Source of the DNA: Azorinus chamasolen
Lineage: Eukaryota; Mollusca; Bivalvia; Cardiida; Solecurtidae
Assembly (NCBI GenBank): GCA_963576725.1
Contig: OY755241.1
Span: 76,928,701 to 76,992,700, forward strand
Direction of reading: 5' to 3'
DNA: 64,000 nucleotides
A program made the translations under genes and the position numbers. Below the pieces are notes generated by a model that saw nothing but the letters and a program-made list of their open reading frames with translations, searched no databases and was not told the DNA's origin. Shown piece after piece: positions 1 to 10,624 of the stretch (position 1 is the first letter of the stretch; every line of letters starts with the position of its first letter).

Positions 1-61
1 CAAACAGACAGACAGGGCAAAAACAATATGCCCCCCAGATTTGATCTGGGGGGCATAATAA
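1..61 (+). mobile_element. 3' terminus of a HINE-B-like element
   Basis: A CAGACAGACAGGG microsatellite is followed by a GCCCCCC...GGGGGGC hairpin and CATA. This matches the 3' ends at 17290-17361 and 48650-48748. Only the end of the element is in the window. Confidence 0.55.
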
Positions 62-63
62 AA

Positions 64-230
64 ATGAATAAATCTACAAAAAAGGAAAATATTACAATTT
101 TATAGTTCTGAAACATTGTGATAAATAGAGCATTTGCTCCTTAGAAGCAAATGTTCTATTTATCACAATGGTTTCAAAAAGTGATTTTTACAGTGGTGTA
201 GAAAGGCGTATTTATGGAGGACAGGGTTAA
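64..230 (+). mobile_element. F1 hairpin MITE, 5' truncated
   Basis: It has the F1 arm (AATAAATCTAC...), the dyad ATTTGCTCC/AGAAGCAAAT inside the TGTGATAAATAGAGC palindrome, and the right end GACAGGGTTAA. The left TTAA end is missing, replaced by the preceding HINE end. Confidence 0.7.
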
Positions 231-453
231 TGGAGGACAAATATTATGCAGAAAGCTCCTGAAGAAATCATCATTTCTCACATACCTTCCCTTATCTCCG
301 AGTTAGAACAACAGGTTAAGATTTCCTTATCTGTAACACGTGTAAGATCACTTTAGAACGTATGACGTCAAGCCATGAAAACCTATGTTTACATGTCATT
401 TAAACGGCAAAAATACACTTTTTTGATATGTGAGAAAAAGAATCTGATGCTCG

Positions 454-576
454 TTGTCTTTTAAGATCACATGTTCCTAAACTCACCAAGAAAATGTTAT
501 TAAGCTCGCCAAGGCTCACTTAATGACATTTTCTAAGGCTCGTTTAGGAACATGTGATCTTAAAAGACAACTCGCA
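454..576. repeat. Foldback element, about 55-bp arms
   Basis: The left arm GTTGTCTTTTAAGATCACAT is repeated inverted at the right end. The arms also share the ...TTCCTAAACTC / ...AATGT(C/T)ATT stretches. There is no coding capacity. It lies in the last intron of the host gene. Confidence 0.7.
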
Positions 577-596
577 ACAGATCCTCTATTTCTATA

Positions 597-673
597 CTAA
601 ACCCTACACTGGGACCACTCTTTAGAATCATCTAGGAGACTATTCAAAAGAATGGTCACAGTATAGGGTTTGG
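597..673. repeat. Short foldback (F7), AAACCCTA...TAGGGTTT
   Basis: An imperfect palindrome: AAACCCTACACTGGGACCA pairs with TGGTCACAGTATAGGGTTT. Related copies lie at 40147-40221 and 60415-60475. Confidence 0.65.
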
Positions 674-842
674 TAGAGAAATAAAGGAGTTATTCTAGAA
701 AATGTTTAAATTTATGCATCTTATCTGGACCTCTGTGGTTTTCAATCTGTTACCTGATATAAACACCATGTGGTGCAATAGTAAACAGAGTACACACAGA
801 TCATATGACTGCTGTAGGTCTGCTCTGTTTGCTTATGAAATA

Positions 843-1013
843 CAGTAAAACCTCTCTATAATGGCCAGTTAAATTACATCAATTATTTTGTGTTAAAGGT
901 AGGTGGCTGCTTAAAGCAAGGTGAAAGTAAAACAGAACACTCCTATAGGATCGTTCTGTTTTACATTCACCTTGCTTTAAGCAACCACCTGTCCTAAATA
1001 ACATCTAATTAGC
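843..1013. mobile_element. F3 pogo/mariner-like MITE, right end lost
   Basis: It begins CAGTAAAACCTCTCTATAA and contains the F3 core palindrome (GGTGGCTGCTTAAAGCAAGG ... GCTTTAAGCAACCACC) with a dyad near ACTCCTATAGGA. The complementary right terminus is missing. Compare the complete copy at 39827-40021. Confidence 0.7.
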
Positions 1014-1237
1014 ATGAAAACACATTTATATTTGGGAAAGGGTTAAACTAGCAGTTTGATTTGGGACTGGTCTATCTATCATAGCCCTTTCAACCCAGGA
1101 CATGGCTGCATGTACTGTCAGTGTAGTAGACCAAGATCAGAGGACTCATAAAGGAGCCCTAAAATCAAAGTCTGCGCTGTTTGTCACTGAAAATCATCTT
1201 GTATGTTTAAGCCTTTCACACTGACGGGATTCTATAG

Positions 1238-1458
1238 TTAATCCTTTCCTCTATAAATACGCCTTTCTACGCCTCTGTAAAAGTCACTTTATGAAACCAT
1301 TGTGATAAATAAAGCATTTGCTCCTATAGGAGCAAATGCTTTATTTATCACAATGGTTTTGAACTTCAAAATTTTCCTTTTCTCAAGTTAATGCTCCTTT
1401 TTGGTTAATTTATTCAAAGTGGTTGGATCTAAAAATAGCCTATGGAGGAATGGGTTAA
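1238..1458. mobile_element. F1 hairpin MITE, complete, TTAA-flanked
   Basis: It runs TTAA to TTAA with a central palindrome GCATTTGCTCC/TATAGGAGCAAATGC within CATTGTGATAAATAAAGC. TTAA followed by CC(C)TTTCC suggests a piggyBac-type non-autonomous element; the superfamily is inferred from the TTAA target. Confidence 0.75.
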
Positions 1459-1559
1459 ACATTGGTGGGCTGTTCAACTCTGATTAGGTTTGAAAGGGTT
1501 ATGGTTTACCGTTTCATACTGATAAGACTCTTTAGAAAACATTGATGAACTATTTCACT

Positions 1560-1565
1560 TTTATT
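1560..1565 (-). terminator. Polyadenylation signal AATAAA of the host gene
   Basis: TTTATT on the plus strand reads AATAAA on the minus strand, about 105 nt past the stop codon at 1671. It is the first such hexamer after the stop that I see, but AT-rich DNA makes chance hits common. Confidence 0.5.
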
Positions 1566-1670
1566 ATTCAGGGTAGAAGGAGTTAATATTTAGGATATGT
1601 AGGTATAATTATTACATGCAATCATTTTCATCCAATGACACGTTTTTGTTGAAGAATGTCATGACAGGAT

Positions 1671-1833
1671 TCAAGCACATTTCCAGTCACATGATCGCTC
1701 TTCCTCTTCTTCCCAGCAGATGGCACGAGACAATGATTCAAAGCACGCTGTCACACTATCAATGCGTGATGCCATCTCTACTGAGCAGTCCTGTTTGTAT
1801 GTCTCTATCTGTGTACTAATCGCTCCAAGGCCC
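1671..1833 (-). CDS. Host gene, terminal exon (Cys-rich C-terminus)
   Basis: This is the last exon of the modular extracellular protein. A minus-strand acceptor TTTTCCTCAAG precedes it. The first G completes the AG left by exon 9504-9618 (phase 2), and the frame then stays open for 53 codons to TGA. Visible residues include YKQDCSVEMASRIDSVTACF and, at the end, CDWKCA-stop. Two spaced Cys and an acidic EEEEE run precede the final CxxxC. The frame match with the previous exon over a 7.7-kb intron is the main support. Function is unknown; the module looks helical and may belong to a DUF19/T20D4.11-like Cys family, but this is a guess. Confidence 0.6.
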
Positions 1834-1937
1834 CTTGAGGAAAATTTGAGAAAATGTGAGTTCAGAGGAAGACAGGTGTCATCTACTGAAAATGTAAGAA
1901 AATATGAAGGATTAGTGATCCCTAAGTGTAACTCAGA

Positions 1938-2188
1938 TTAACCCCTCTCTTCATATAAACACCTTTTCATGCATCTGCAAACAGAGTAGACCCAGATCAG
2001 ATGGCTCCTATAGGAGCCATCTGATCAGGATCTGCTCTGCTTGTTAATGGAATTTGGAAGATCTGTTTCTTTACTTTCTCTAAATGGCTACAATGTTCTA
2101 ACTTCAAAATTTCATTGTAACAATCTTTTCCATGAATATTCAGTAGGTATTGATATTTTAAATAAAGGTAGAACAGGGAAAGGGTTAA
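1938..2188. mobile_element. F2 hairpin MITE, complete, TTAA-flanked
   Basis: TTAACCCCTCTCTTC at the left and GGGAAAGGGTTAA at the right. The central palindrome ACCCAGATCAGATGGCTCC/TATAGGAGCCATCTGATC is followed by TCTGCTCTG. It is the type copy of family F2 in this window. Confidence 0.75.
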
Positions 2189-3283
2189 AGCAGGTGACAC
2201 AAAACTTGGAAGCCATTCAAGACTGAGATTACAGACAGACACAATATTGATAGGAGACAATTGGCAGTATTGGAAAAAACTATCTAGAATTATCACCATA
2301 GGTGATTTATAACCCCCACTAGCACATTTGAGACAGAGATGGACCACTAAATTTTCATTTGTTGAATTACGAAAAGGGAGATAATTCATTCATGGACTAG
2401 TCGACAAATCAAAACCTTTATCACAGGTGCACAACTTCAGATGGTGTTCAACAATACTGCAAAATTTAAAAAAGTTCTGTTGGGGTATGACAGAGAAAAG
2501 CTCCAGACAAAATTTCATTTATTAAAATTAAGAAAATGGAAATAATTCATAAATGAAGAATCAAATCAAAACTGCAATTGCAGGTGCACAATTTCAGATG
2601 GTGTTCAACAATACTACACATTCCAAAAACAAATTCTGTTGAAGCATGGCAGAAAAGCTGTGGATAATATTTCATTTGTTAAAATTACAACAAGAGGGCC
2701 ACGCTCACCTGTTCGTAACAGATTTATGATTTCAATGACAGATTGGTCTAGGCCTTACAGTTTTAAGAGAAGAAGATTTTCAAAGACTTTCATATGAAAA
2801 ACTGATATTCCCCGGGGCAGGGCCATTTTCAACCCAGGGGCCATAATTTGAACAAACATGGTAGAAAACTATTAGATAACGCTACATACCAAATATTAAA
2901 GGTTTTGGCATTACAGTTTTGGAAAAGAAGATTCTTAAAGATTTTCCTATGAAAAACTGATAAGTCCCAGGGCGGGCCATTTTTGGCCCAGGGGTAAAAA
3001 TTTGAACAATCTTGGTAGAAAACCATTAGATGATGCTACATATACATACAAAATATCAAGGGTCTAGACCTTACAGTTTTGGACGAGAAGATTTTTAAAG
3101 ATTTTCCTATGAAAAACTTATAAGCCCCGGGGCGGGGCCATTTTTGTCCTGGGGGTCATAATTTGAACAATCTTAGTAGAGGACCTTTAGATCATGCTAC
3201 ATACCAAATATCAAAGGTCTATGCCTTACAGTTTCAGAGAAGAAGATTTTTAAAGATTTTCCTATGAAAAACTGATAAGCCCC

Positions 3284-3309
3284 GGGGGGGGGGGGGGGGG
3301 GGGGGGGGG
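3284..3309 (+). repeat. 26-base G homopolymer
   Basis: It replaces the CCCGGGGCGGGGCC part of one HINE-1 unit. It is a strong G-quadruplex candidate, and its length is likely uncertain in the assembly. Confidence 0.8.
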
Positions 3310-3404
3310 CATTTTTGGCCCGGGGGTCATAATTTGAACAATCTTAGTAGAGGAGCATTAGATCATGCTACATACCAAATATCAAAGGTCTAGGCATACA
3401 GTTT

Positions 3405-3606
3405 CATAAATACTTGAACTGCTCTGATCTATTATTTCGACCAGTAAGGGCCTTTGTCAAAGATTATCATGTCTATAATCATATTCTCTTTGATTTTATG
3501 GCTGAATGCATGTAACAAAAAATGTGACGTGTATTTTGACATGATAATCTTTGACAAAGGCCCTTAGTGGTCGAAATATTAGATCAGAGCAGTTCAAGTA
3601 TTTATG
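3405..3606. mobile_element. Foldback MITE nested in HINE-1
   Basis: Near-perfect arms of about 67 bp: ATAAATACTTGAACTGCTCT at the left, its complement at the right. CAAAGATTATCATGTC and its complement lie near the loop. It interrupts a HINE-1 unit. Confidence 0.75.
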
Positions 3607-4187
3607 TATTATATTAATTCCCTATTTTGGAATATTTTCTTACAGTTTCAGAAGATTTTTAAAGATTTTCCTATGAAAAACTGATAAGCCCCTGGACGGG
3701 GCCATTTTTGGCCCGGGGAACATAATTTGAACAATCATTGTAGAGGACCATTACATCATGCTACATACCAAATATCAAAGCTCTACGCTTTGTGGTTCCA
3801 GAGAAGAAGATGTTTAAGTAAATTGTTGACGCCCGCACGTACGCACGTCGCACAACGCCGGACACAGGATCATCCCAATAGCTCACCTTGGCACTTTGTG
3901 CCAGTTGAGCTAAAAAGGAAGATAATTCAAGAAGGAAGTGATGAATCAAAACTGTAACCACAGGTGCACAAATTCAGATGGTGTTCAAAAATACTGTAAA
4001 ATTTAAAGAAGTTCTGTTGAGGCATGACAGAGTAAAGCTCAGGACTAAATGTCATATATCAAAATTACGAAAGGGAAGATAATTCAATAACGAAATGACA
4101 AATCAAAACTGCAATCGCAGGTGCATAAGTTCTAATAGTGATCAACAATACTGCATAATATTAAATTCCCTTACCAAAATTCCGATC

Positions 4188-4435
4188 ACAAACATATATG
4201 GAACATATATGGGCCATATAAGGGCCTTATAAGGGCCATATAAGGCCCATATAAATAGTGTATATGTCAGTTATAGTTATAGGAAAGTTATATGTTGAGA
4301 TATATGTCCCATATATGTCTGGTATAGGGGAAGTAAAAATCTTTGGGAGCCCTATGCCAGTTATATGGTCGATATATGTCAGTTATATGAATTGTAAAGG
4401 GTTGTATAGGGGAGTTATATGTTACTGGCATCCAG
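4188..4435. repeat. ATATATGGGAC-type palindromic repeats
   Basis: Repeated CATATATGG, GGCCATATAAGG and GTTATATG(G/T) motifs in both orientations. A larger cluster of the same type is at 8090-8480. No coding sequence. Confidence 0.6.
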
Positions 4436-4726
4436 AGAACGGCAGTGAGAACTTAGAAATTTTGGCTATCTGTCTTCAGAAAAAAGACCCTGAAAATTTC
4501 TAAGTCTGCAAATGGTCAGGTTTTTGTTAAAAAGAGAATGCAATATTTAATTTCCAATTTTAAACCCACGTTATGGGTATCAAAATGACCGGCATTATTC
4601 GAAGAATAACAAGGTGTGGTGGTTATCTTTTTTTTTTTTTAAATTAAAATATTAATATCTACATCAGGGTTAAGCTGTTTTTGATGAAATGGTGCATTAG
4701 TAAGTACTAGAAAACTCTGCAAGACT

Positions 4727-4852
4727 GTTTAACCCATTCCTTCATAGGCTAATTTTAGACACAACCTATTTGAATAAATGTACCGAAAAGGAGCACTATA
4801 ACTCAGGAAAATTATAGAAGTATGAAACCATTGTGATAAATAGAGCATTCTC
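4727..4852. mobile_element. F1 MITE, right half lost
   Basis: It starts TTTAACCCATTCCTTCATAGGC and runs to AATAGAGCATTCTC, where the palindrome breaks off into AT-rich DNA. Confidence 0.65.
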
Positions 4853-4965
4853 AGAATTTCAAGATCTATCCAGTAAAATTGTTTACATAATATATTATAA
4901 TTATATACATAATTTAAAAATTATATATATATACTATTAAATATTTTGTCTTACTCCAACATATT

Positions 4966-5096
4966 AATTAACCTTTCTCTTAATTGCTGTTCATGTCAAT
5001 ATACCTTAGATTAACCTACCTGTAAATAGTGAAGACCCTGATTAGACAGCTCCTACAGGAATCAGGGTCTGTATTATATACAGGTTGAATAACCCT
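4966..5096. mobile_element. F4-like hairpin MITE, partial
   Basis: TTAACCTTTCTCTTAATTGC at the left, then GTGAAGACCCTGATTAGACA, AGCTCCTACAGGA and a ragged right arm ending TAACCCTTACC. Compare the complete F4 at 10330-10578. Confidence 0.5.
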
Positions 5097-5228
5097 TACC
5101 AAACTGACTTATGGGTATCAAAATTCTAAGAATTGTGTACTTAATGTAACTAACTGACCATAAATGTCTTTACATAATTCTGACACAAGATCAATCTGAT
5201 TTTTATTTAACACGCCCCTTTTTGATCC

Positions 5229-5251
5229 GGGGGGGGGGGGGGGGGGGGGGG
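5229..5251 (+). repeat. 23-base G homopolymer
   Basis: An uninterrupted G run after TTTGATCC, like the poly-G at the HINE-B end (48719-48744). It is probably a relic of that hairpin. Length in the assembly is doubtful. Confidence 0.75.
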
Positions 5252-5460
5252 ATTGCATGCTTTCATATATACAGTTGTGGGTGTGACCAATCATATTAAA
5301 GGTCAGGGTGCAAGTTGGTTTTTGATTATTCCTACGCAAAGATATAGTCCCTCGAAGTTGGAACCATTTTGTCCGAATTTTTATCATTTTTTTCAAAATG
5401 CACCATATACCATACGAAAAAGCAATTTTAGCTTTATTTTGATGTATATTTCATATTTCT

Positions 5461-5650
5461 GAAACAAGTTTAACCATATTGCATCCGGCCCGCAATATTC
5501 AAATATTCGGGGTCACACGTTAATCCGACCCAGCGCCATTTTGAAAGTTTTCAATACATCGACGTTGTCTCTCGACAAAGAAATTCGACTCGATTTGAAT
5601 GAAAACATCCACCACATGCTACAGAAAGTACATGCAAGAATGAATGGTGA
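5461..5650 (+). other. Possible exon of an unrecognised plus-strand gene
   Basis: One frame is open for about 63 codons up to AATG|GTGAGT, with the peptide SLDKEIRLDLNENIHHMLQK near its end. A second open stretch at 6359-6493 (AGNIDVEADLLRDMVERSLS...) follows an AAATTTAAG acceptor-like site and ends in TGA. I do not recognise either peptide. They could be relics of a gene or a transposon inside the host intron. Confidence 0.25.
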
Positions 5651-5730
5651 GTATCAGTATATAAAGCACCACTTATTATTATTTTTTTAAGTCGGAAATT
5701 TGAGTTTTTTACGAAAGTCGATGGCCTAAC

Positions 5731-6048
5731 CTATGACTGTCGGTTATCCCGGTTTAGCGCATACTCGTCTAGAAATTGTATTTCAAATTCAACATTAATA
5801 CAAGCATTCATTAAATCATACACTTTTAACAAAGTGTCAGCGGACACTTCCTCTTCACAACCCAACCATATGCATCGACAGGAAAGCTCACGCACAACAT
5901 CAACAAGGTCTCGGATGGTTTCGGACCCAGTCCCTTTCGGCCTTGGTCGTTTCGGCCGAAATTCGGACCAACACGACAAAGGCATACGCAGATTATAATC
6001 AGCAATATAGACGAGGGTTGATAAAAGGCATTTTAATGAAAATTTCAT
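5731..6048 (-). CDS. Unrecognised minus-strand ORF, 105 aa
   Basis: An open frame from ATG to TAG with clearly higher CpG content than its surroundings (GGCCGAAACGACCAAGGCCG region). The C-terminal half has an amphipathic look (IRDLVDVVRELSC, LLKVYDLMNACIN). There are no splice sites in phase with the neighbouring host exons and no family I can name. It may be a fragment of an older insertion shared with the open stretches at 5461-5650 and 6359-6493. Confidence 0.25.
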   Translation of the reverse strand: MKFSLKCLLSTLVYIADYNLRMPLSCWSEFRPKRPRPKGTGSETIRDLVDVVRELSCRCIWLGCEEEVSADTLLKVYDLMNACINVEFEIQFLDEYALNRDNRQS

Positions 6049-6559
6049 TAGAAAAAAAATACTTGCAGTGTTTATGAATAATATTTTAATGAAGTTCAGT
6101 GGTCGTTTGGGCTAATGCAAACTTGACTGACCAATGTTAGCAGATACATTTTCATGAAGATCTACACTGTTTGAAACAGACTTACAGTTCACTCTGCAAC
6201 AATAATATATACAATGTAGTTGAAATCTTTTCCTAATGTCTTGCTGTGACACTTTTAAAAACTCATGTCATGTCTTGAAGTAGACTCATCAAATCTTATA
6301 TAGTACTTTTTAGTACTGTACGTAGTGTAATGCTTATTGGATTATGTTTAAATTTAAGGCTGGCAACATAGATGTTGAGGCAGATCTGCTACGGGATATG
6401 GTGGAAAGATCCCTGTCCCTCAGCTGGACATCAAAAGGAAGTGACACTGCACTAACTCGACTGTTATGCAGAGTACTTCTCAGATGAAGTAATGTCTAGG
6501 AGCTCTGTCAGAGGAGAAGCCAGCCCTGGATGGAAGGAGTGTTATATTAACACCATAAC

Positions 6560-7980
6560 AAGTAAGTTAAAAAGTAAGTGAAAACAGCATTTTGAGTGAC
6601 TGGTAACTCAATATCTAATTCACATGTGTTTTAATGCATCTGATAAAGATTCTAATGTATAAAGAATTAGAATATAAAATTAATACAAATATCAACGACA
6701 ACTATACACCAATACACAATAAGATGGCACAATAAAAAATGACTTAAAATACAGGGAATAGAGGCAATAAATCAATAATTTGAGGATGAATGGGGATGAA
6801 TAAATTCTTTAGGCTGTGAAATACATGATGCAACAACATTTAAAAATTATATAACAGGACTTTCATTCTAAGCTGAATATCTCTCACACAAAAAGCTATA
6901 GGATTCACACAATTGCTGCTAAATTATTGCCGTTATTCTGTACATCAAAAACAGTAGAACTTAATTTTACAGTTGATGAAAGATTCAGTAACCTTTTTAC
7001 ATGCAACTATTAACCTTTTACTTATTTTCTATCAATAGAATTCAATATTCTGTCAAGCAAATTATTGAGTACACCCAGATTAGATTGCTCCTTCAGAGCT
7101 TCTTTATCTGGATCTACACCGTTTGCAAAGATAAATATATTGGGTACAATTTTTAAAAAAAATCCAACATTTTGCTACATATATATCTATATCTGAGTGT
7201 CAAACACCTTGGATATACGGATAAAGTGCAGGGTGAACATCTAGAAGATTTGAGATCCAAGAATTTTTGCAAAGTTCATCCACAGTCTTTTAAATTCACA
7301 TCAGGTGGGCAAGAATTTAAATATTTACAATGTTCTCTTTTTTCCTTAAATTTCAGAATATGTGCAAGAAAAAAAATATGCAAGACTCCAGAGAAAGACT
7401 TCATCCAGGCAATCAACCAAAAGTTGAAACCCATGAAACCCAGACGTAAATAAAAGAAAATATGTCCATGGGACACAAATGCCTACGCCAGGTTTTTCTA
7501 AATTGAACAATCATTATACAATCACCAAAATTCAATCAAGTGTTGGCGAAGTAGATGAACAACAGACCTGAAAAGGGGAGACACAGTACAACTCACTACG
7601 ATTATGCTTCAGAGCAAATATCAAATCATTCCAGCTTACTAGTCAAGAAATCTTTGACAAAACAAACAGACAACGGTAAAACTTAATGCCCTAAAGGCGG
7701 GGGTATAAAAATGATAACACTGCTGCTTATAGTAGATTGAACACTTGATTTTGGCTAGTTGCGCATATATTGTGGATAAACAAGACTTTTCAATTTATAA
7801 ATGATGAACAATTTACTTTCCAAGGTTTTTTTTTTATTTTTACATAATGTGCATAAATTTTACAATATGTGTATTTGATGGTGAAATTCAGTGATATTTT
7901 CATGTTGCTAATAACCAATATCTCAATATAAGGGCTTCAAATAATAAATTATTAACTGCTGATCTAAGGGACTGATAATG
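6560..7980. other. Intronic stretch without recognised features
   Basis: AT-rich DNA with a degraded F2 core near 7071-7130 (ACACCCAGATTAGATTGCTCC). Otherwise I see no repeat, exon or RNA gene here. Confidence 0.5.
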
Positions 7981-8089
7981 TTTAACCCTCTCCCTAATAA
8001 TCAAACATTTTCTCATACTGGCAGACAGAGAAGACCAAGACCAGACAGCTGTCTGGACGACGTACACTATAGCTGTAACCCCTTAGCCA

Positions 8090-8480
8090 TGGACAGCTAG
8101 CTGCCCTATAGTCGACATGTATGGGACATCTATGTCCCATATAACTGACATATATGTCCCATATAACTGACATATATGTCCCTTATAGCTGACATATATG
8201 GGACATATATGTCCCATATAACTGATATATGCCCCAGGCATGGGGTATTTACAATCTATATAACTGACATATAAGTCCCATATATGGGGCATATATGTGA
8301 GTTGTATGGCTAGTGCCCTATAACTCGCATATATGGGGGATATAGGGCTACCTCCTGTATTGACTTCGCATGCTCCCATATATGTGACATATAATGCCCA
8401 TATATCTCATTTGCATTTAAAATCCCGACATGTCCCATATATGTGCCTTATATGCCACATATAAGTCAAACATATATGGG
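8090..8480. repeat. ATATATGTCCC/GGGACATATAT palindromic repeat cluster
   Basis: About ten copies of CATATATGTCCCATATAACT and close variants in direct and inverted order. It contains short open frames that are repeat artefacts. Confidence 0.7.
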
Positions 8481-8483
8481 ACA

Positions 8484-8632
8484 TATAAGAATATTCTGTA
8501 AGGGTTGTTCTGTTGAAGGATGGCAGGGTAAAGCTCAGGACAAAATTCCGTCTACAGATGGATGTACGGACAGACAGACGAACAGAGTGATTCAAGTATA
8601 CCCCCCTTCGTTGTGGGGGTATAAAAACTGAG
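8484..8632 (+). mobile_element. T1 element 3' end
   Basis: A partial T1 unit (TTCTGTTGAAGGATGGCAG), an ACGGACAGACAGACG microsatellite, then the hairpin TATACCCCCC...GGGGGTATA followed by AAAA. Confidence 0.65.
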
Positions 8633-8672
8633 CTGAAGTCAGCAAATAAAACCAAGTGATCATCAGGCAAAC

Positions 8673-8879
8673 TAACCCTTTACTTCATACATACAAATTT
8701 GTTAACACCTAAGCAAACAGAGTAGACCCAGATCAGATGATTTCTGAAAGCACAGTCTAATAAGGATCTATTCTGTTTGGCTTATGGAACAATGTAGATT
8801 AGATTAGATAGTTTCTGCCAAAACTTCTTCTGTTCAAGATGTCATTATTTCTTACATAAATATTGTAATGGGTTAATTT
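8673..8879. mobile_element. F2 MITE
   Basis: CTAACCCTTTACTTCATAC at the left, a degraded palindrome around 8712-8772, and TAATGGGTTAA at the right. Confidence 0.6.
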
Positions 8880-8898
8880 GATACCATGAAAAATGTTA

Positions 8899-9216
8899 CA
8901 GTTGAACTTTGATAACTCAAACTTTAAGGGACTATTTAAATTAGTTTGAGATAATAGAAGTTCGAGTCATCCGATTTCTAATCTGAACAAATTCTCAAGG
9001 TAACAGCTTAATACAGGTCTAAAGTAACACTGAAAGTTCCAACAGGAGCTTTCAGCATTACTTTAGACCTGTATTTAGCTGTCACATGTGTTTCTAAATA
9101 TCTGTAATGATAAATTTAGAGCATTCCTATATTGTAAGTTTTGGAAGGATTGAAGATTTTGTTCGAGTTATCCCGAAGATCGAGTCATCCGAGTTAGAGA
9201 TATCGAAGTTCAACTG
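8899..9216. mobile_element. Pogo/mariner-like MITE, CAGTTGAAC...GTTCAACTG
   Basis: Terminal inverted repeats CAGTTGAACTT(T/C)GATA flanked by TA on both sides. The inner palindrome is TCTAAAGTAA...TTACTTTAGA with a GTTCCAACAGGAGC-like centre. CAGT..AAC..CGATA termini and a TA target are typical of pogo/Tigger/Jerky-type elements. Confidence 0.75.
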
Positions 9217-9289
9217 TATTAATAATCCTTTAGAAAATTATGTGTCCTTTAATACAATACTTACTCAACTGTGATGACCCATTCCATAT

Positions 9290-9340
9290 TTAATGGCATT
9301 TAATTGGCACTCACCTGCAGAAATATCCATCGTCATAAAC
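9290..9340 (-). pseudogene. Duplicated copy of the 3' end of host exon 9504-9618 with its splice donor
   Basis: AATGGCATTTAATTGG, then CACTCACCTGCAGAAAT, repeats the exon/intron border at 9481-9520 with a few substitutions. An F2 MITE lies between the copies. On the minus strand this gives a second CTGCAG|GTGAGT donor about 190 bp downstream of the real one. Confidence 0.6.
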
Positions 9341-9344
9341 ATGT

Positions 9345-9480
9345 TCAAATCAGATCTATATTCTACTATAAACAAACAGAGCAGATCCTGCTCAGACAGC
9401 TCCTATAGGAGCTGTCTGTTCTGGGTCTACTCTGTTTGCAAATGTGTTATAACACGTTTATAATTATGAGGGAAAGGATT
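9345..9480. mobile_element. F2 MITE, short
   Basis: The palindrome CAGACAGCTCC/TATAGGAGCTGTCTG lies between AACAGAGCAGATCC and TCTACTCTGTTTGC. It ends GGGAAAGGATTAA. Confidence 0.65.
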
Positions 9481-9503
9481 AATGGCATTTAATTGGTACT
9501 CAC

Positions 9504-9618
9504 CTGCAGAAATGTTCATAATCAATTACATGCATGTAGCCAGCTGTGATCAGTCTTGTGAATTGCTGTATGGCAAATCCTCCAAAATCATCATAAAAAC
9601 ACGAGTCCGGTTCATCAA
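9504..9618 (-). CDS. Host gene exon (Cys-module, penultimate)
   Basis: The acceptor CTATTTCAG and donor CTGCAG|GTGAGT are both strong. Phase 1 in and phase 2 out match exon 16004-16241 before it and terminal exon 1671-1833 after it. The peptide runs VDEPDSCFYDDFGGFAIQQF...DYEHFC, with two Cys and an aromatic-rich, probably helical stretch between. It follows the acidic Asn/Asp-rich linker after the LU domain. Its function is not recognised. Confidence 0.7.
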
Positions 9619-9690
9619 CTGAAATAGAAACTTTTTTCTTCTTTTTTTTCCTTTACACATACAGTAAAGTTCCACATAATTCTTACATGA

Positions 9691-9984
9691 ACAAGAATGT
9701 TCGGAGGAACACATGTGTCACCTGCTGTGACACAAACACTGTTAATATGTTGGAGTGCGAAAATCAGAACAAAGGGGAATAACTCAAAAAGTATTGCATG
9801 CCGGCTGATGGACCTTAGTTACATCAGTGGTCCTCAATGACAGGAAGGCACATGTGAAATTTGAAAGCTCTATAATGATTTGTTTACAAATGACAGCCAA
9901 AAAATAAATGTGATGGACAGACAGACGGACAGACGATGGAAAAAAGATCCCTAAGTGAGACACTGCTTCTCGGCAGGTGACACA
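9691..9984 (+). mobile_element. HINE-2, intact short copy
   Basis: It starts ACAAGAATGTTCGGAGGAAC with TGTCACCTGC near the start. It ends with GGACAGACAGACGGACAGAC, then CTCGGCAGGTGACACA. TGTCACCTGC and GCAGGTGACA form the asymmetric inverted repeat. It serves as the uninterrupted reference for the copy split at 12184-14578. Confidence 0.7.
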
Positions 9985-10136
9985 ATAATGAAAAAGGAGA
10001 GTGTTAATAACTTAATAGCTACCCTAATATTATGACTGTCCCGCTACTGCAATCTGTTTTTGAAAGAACTGTTTGGTTTCATACATAACCTAATGGTCGC
10101 AGGATCCCATATTATGGACAACTCATTTCTTACCTA

Positions 10137-10624
10137 TTAACCCTTTGCTCCATTAATATGCCTCTCTATCCCTTTGCAAACAGTGCAGACCCAGATCAGA
10201 CAACTCCTATAGGAGCCGTCCAATCAGGGTCTGCTCTGTTTGCTTATGTTATAGTAGAGATATGATTCTACAGTGTCTGTCACTGCCAAAACATTTTGTG
10301 TCCATTTGTTATCATGACTATCAATCTAATTAATCCTTCGCTTGCTATTCACATCAATATACCTACCTGTAAATAGTGAAGACCCAGATGAGACAGCTCC
10401 TGCAGGAGCTGTCTCATCAGGGTCTGCACTATTTACAAGTTGATTGTGCAACCAGTGCACTCCACAGCAGTGATTGCACAGCGAAATACTTGTACACAGT
10501 GAAGATATATGTAATTATACAACAGGGCATGGGTAAAGAAGGAGAATGTATTTTAAAATTCAGCAAGCGAAGGGTTAATATTCATAACGTCATAATTTCT
10601 TGTATTCATGGAGTAAAGGGTTAA
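10137..10624. mobile_element. F2 MITE carrying a nested F4
   Basis: TTAACCCTTTGCTCC at the left, palindrome AACTCCTATAGGAGCCGTC, and GGAGTAAAGGGTTAA at the right. The F4 at 10330-10578 sits at a TTAA inside its right half. Confidence 0.7.
10330..10578 (+). mobile_element. F4 MITE, complete, TTAA target
   Basis: Terminal repeats TTAATCCTTCGCTTGCT...AGCAAGCGAAGGGTTAA. The palindrome AGACAGCTCCTGCAGGAGCT is near the left end. The right two thirds are unique to F4 (GCAACCAGTGCACTCCACAG). Other copies are at 16593-16842, 29788-30022 and 42634-42865. Confidence 0.8.

Larger units (their letters stand above)
2690..3912 (+). mobile_element. HINE-1: ACAAGAGGG...hairpin-TA element with about 150-bp tandem units
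   Basis: It starts ACAAGAGGGCCACGCTCACC. It contains about six GC-rich units (CCTATGAAAAACTGATAAGC, CCCCGGGGCGGGGCC, AATTTGAACAATCTTAGTAG). It ends in the hairpin AGCTCACCTTGGCA...TGCCAGTTGAGCT followed by A-run. GCTCACC near the start is inverted at the end. The flanks rebuild the T1 sequence ATTAC-AAAAA-GGAAGATAA with no target duplication. Helentron-associated elements are known for such ends. Confidence 0.7.
2254..4180. mobile_element. Tandem-repeat element T1 (about 125-bp units), split by HINE-1
   Basis: Units share GGTGCACAA(C/T)TTCAGATGG and GA(A)AGATAATTCA. They occur at about 2290-2689 and 3913-4180. The array resumes in register after the inserted HINE-1 (2690-3912). Its 5' part has TATAACCCCC and the related 3' end at 8600-8632 has GGGGGTATA, the same asymmetric inverted repeat logic as the HINEs. 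Confidence 0.6.
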
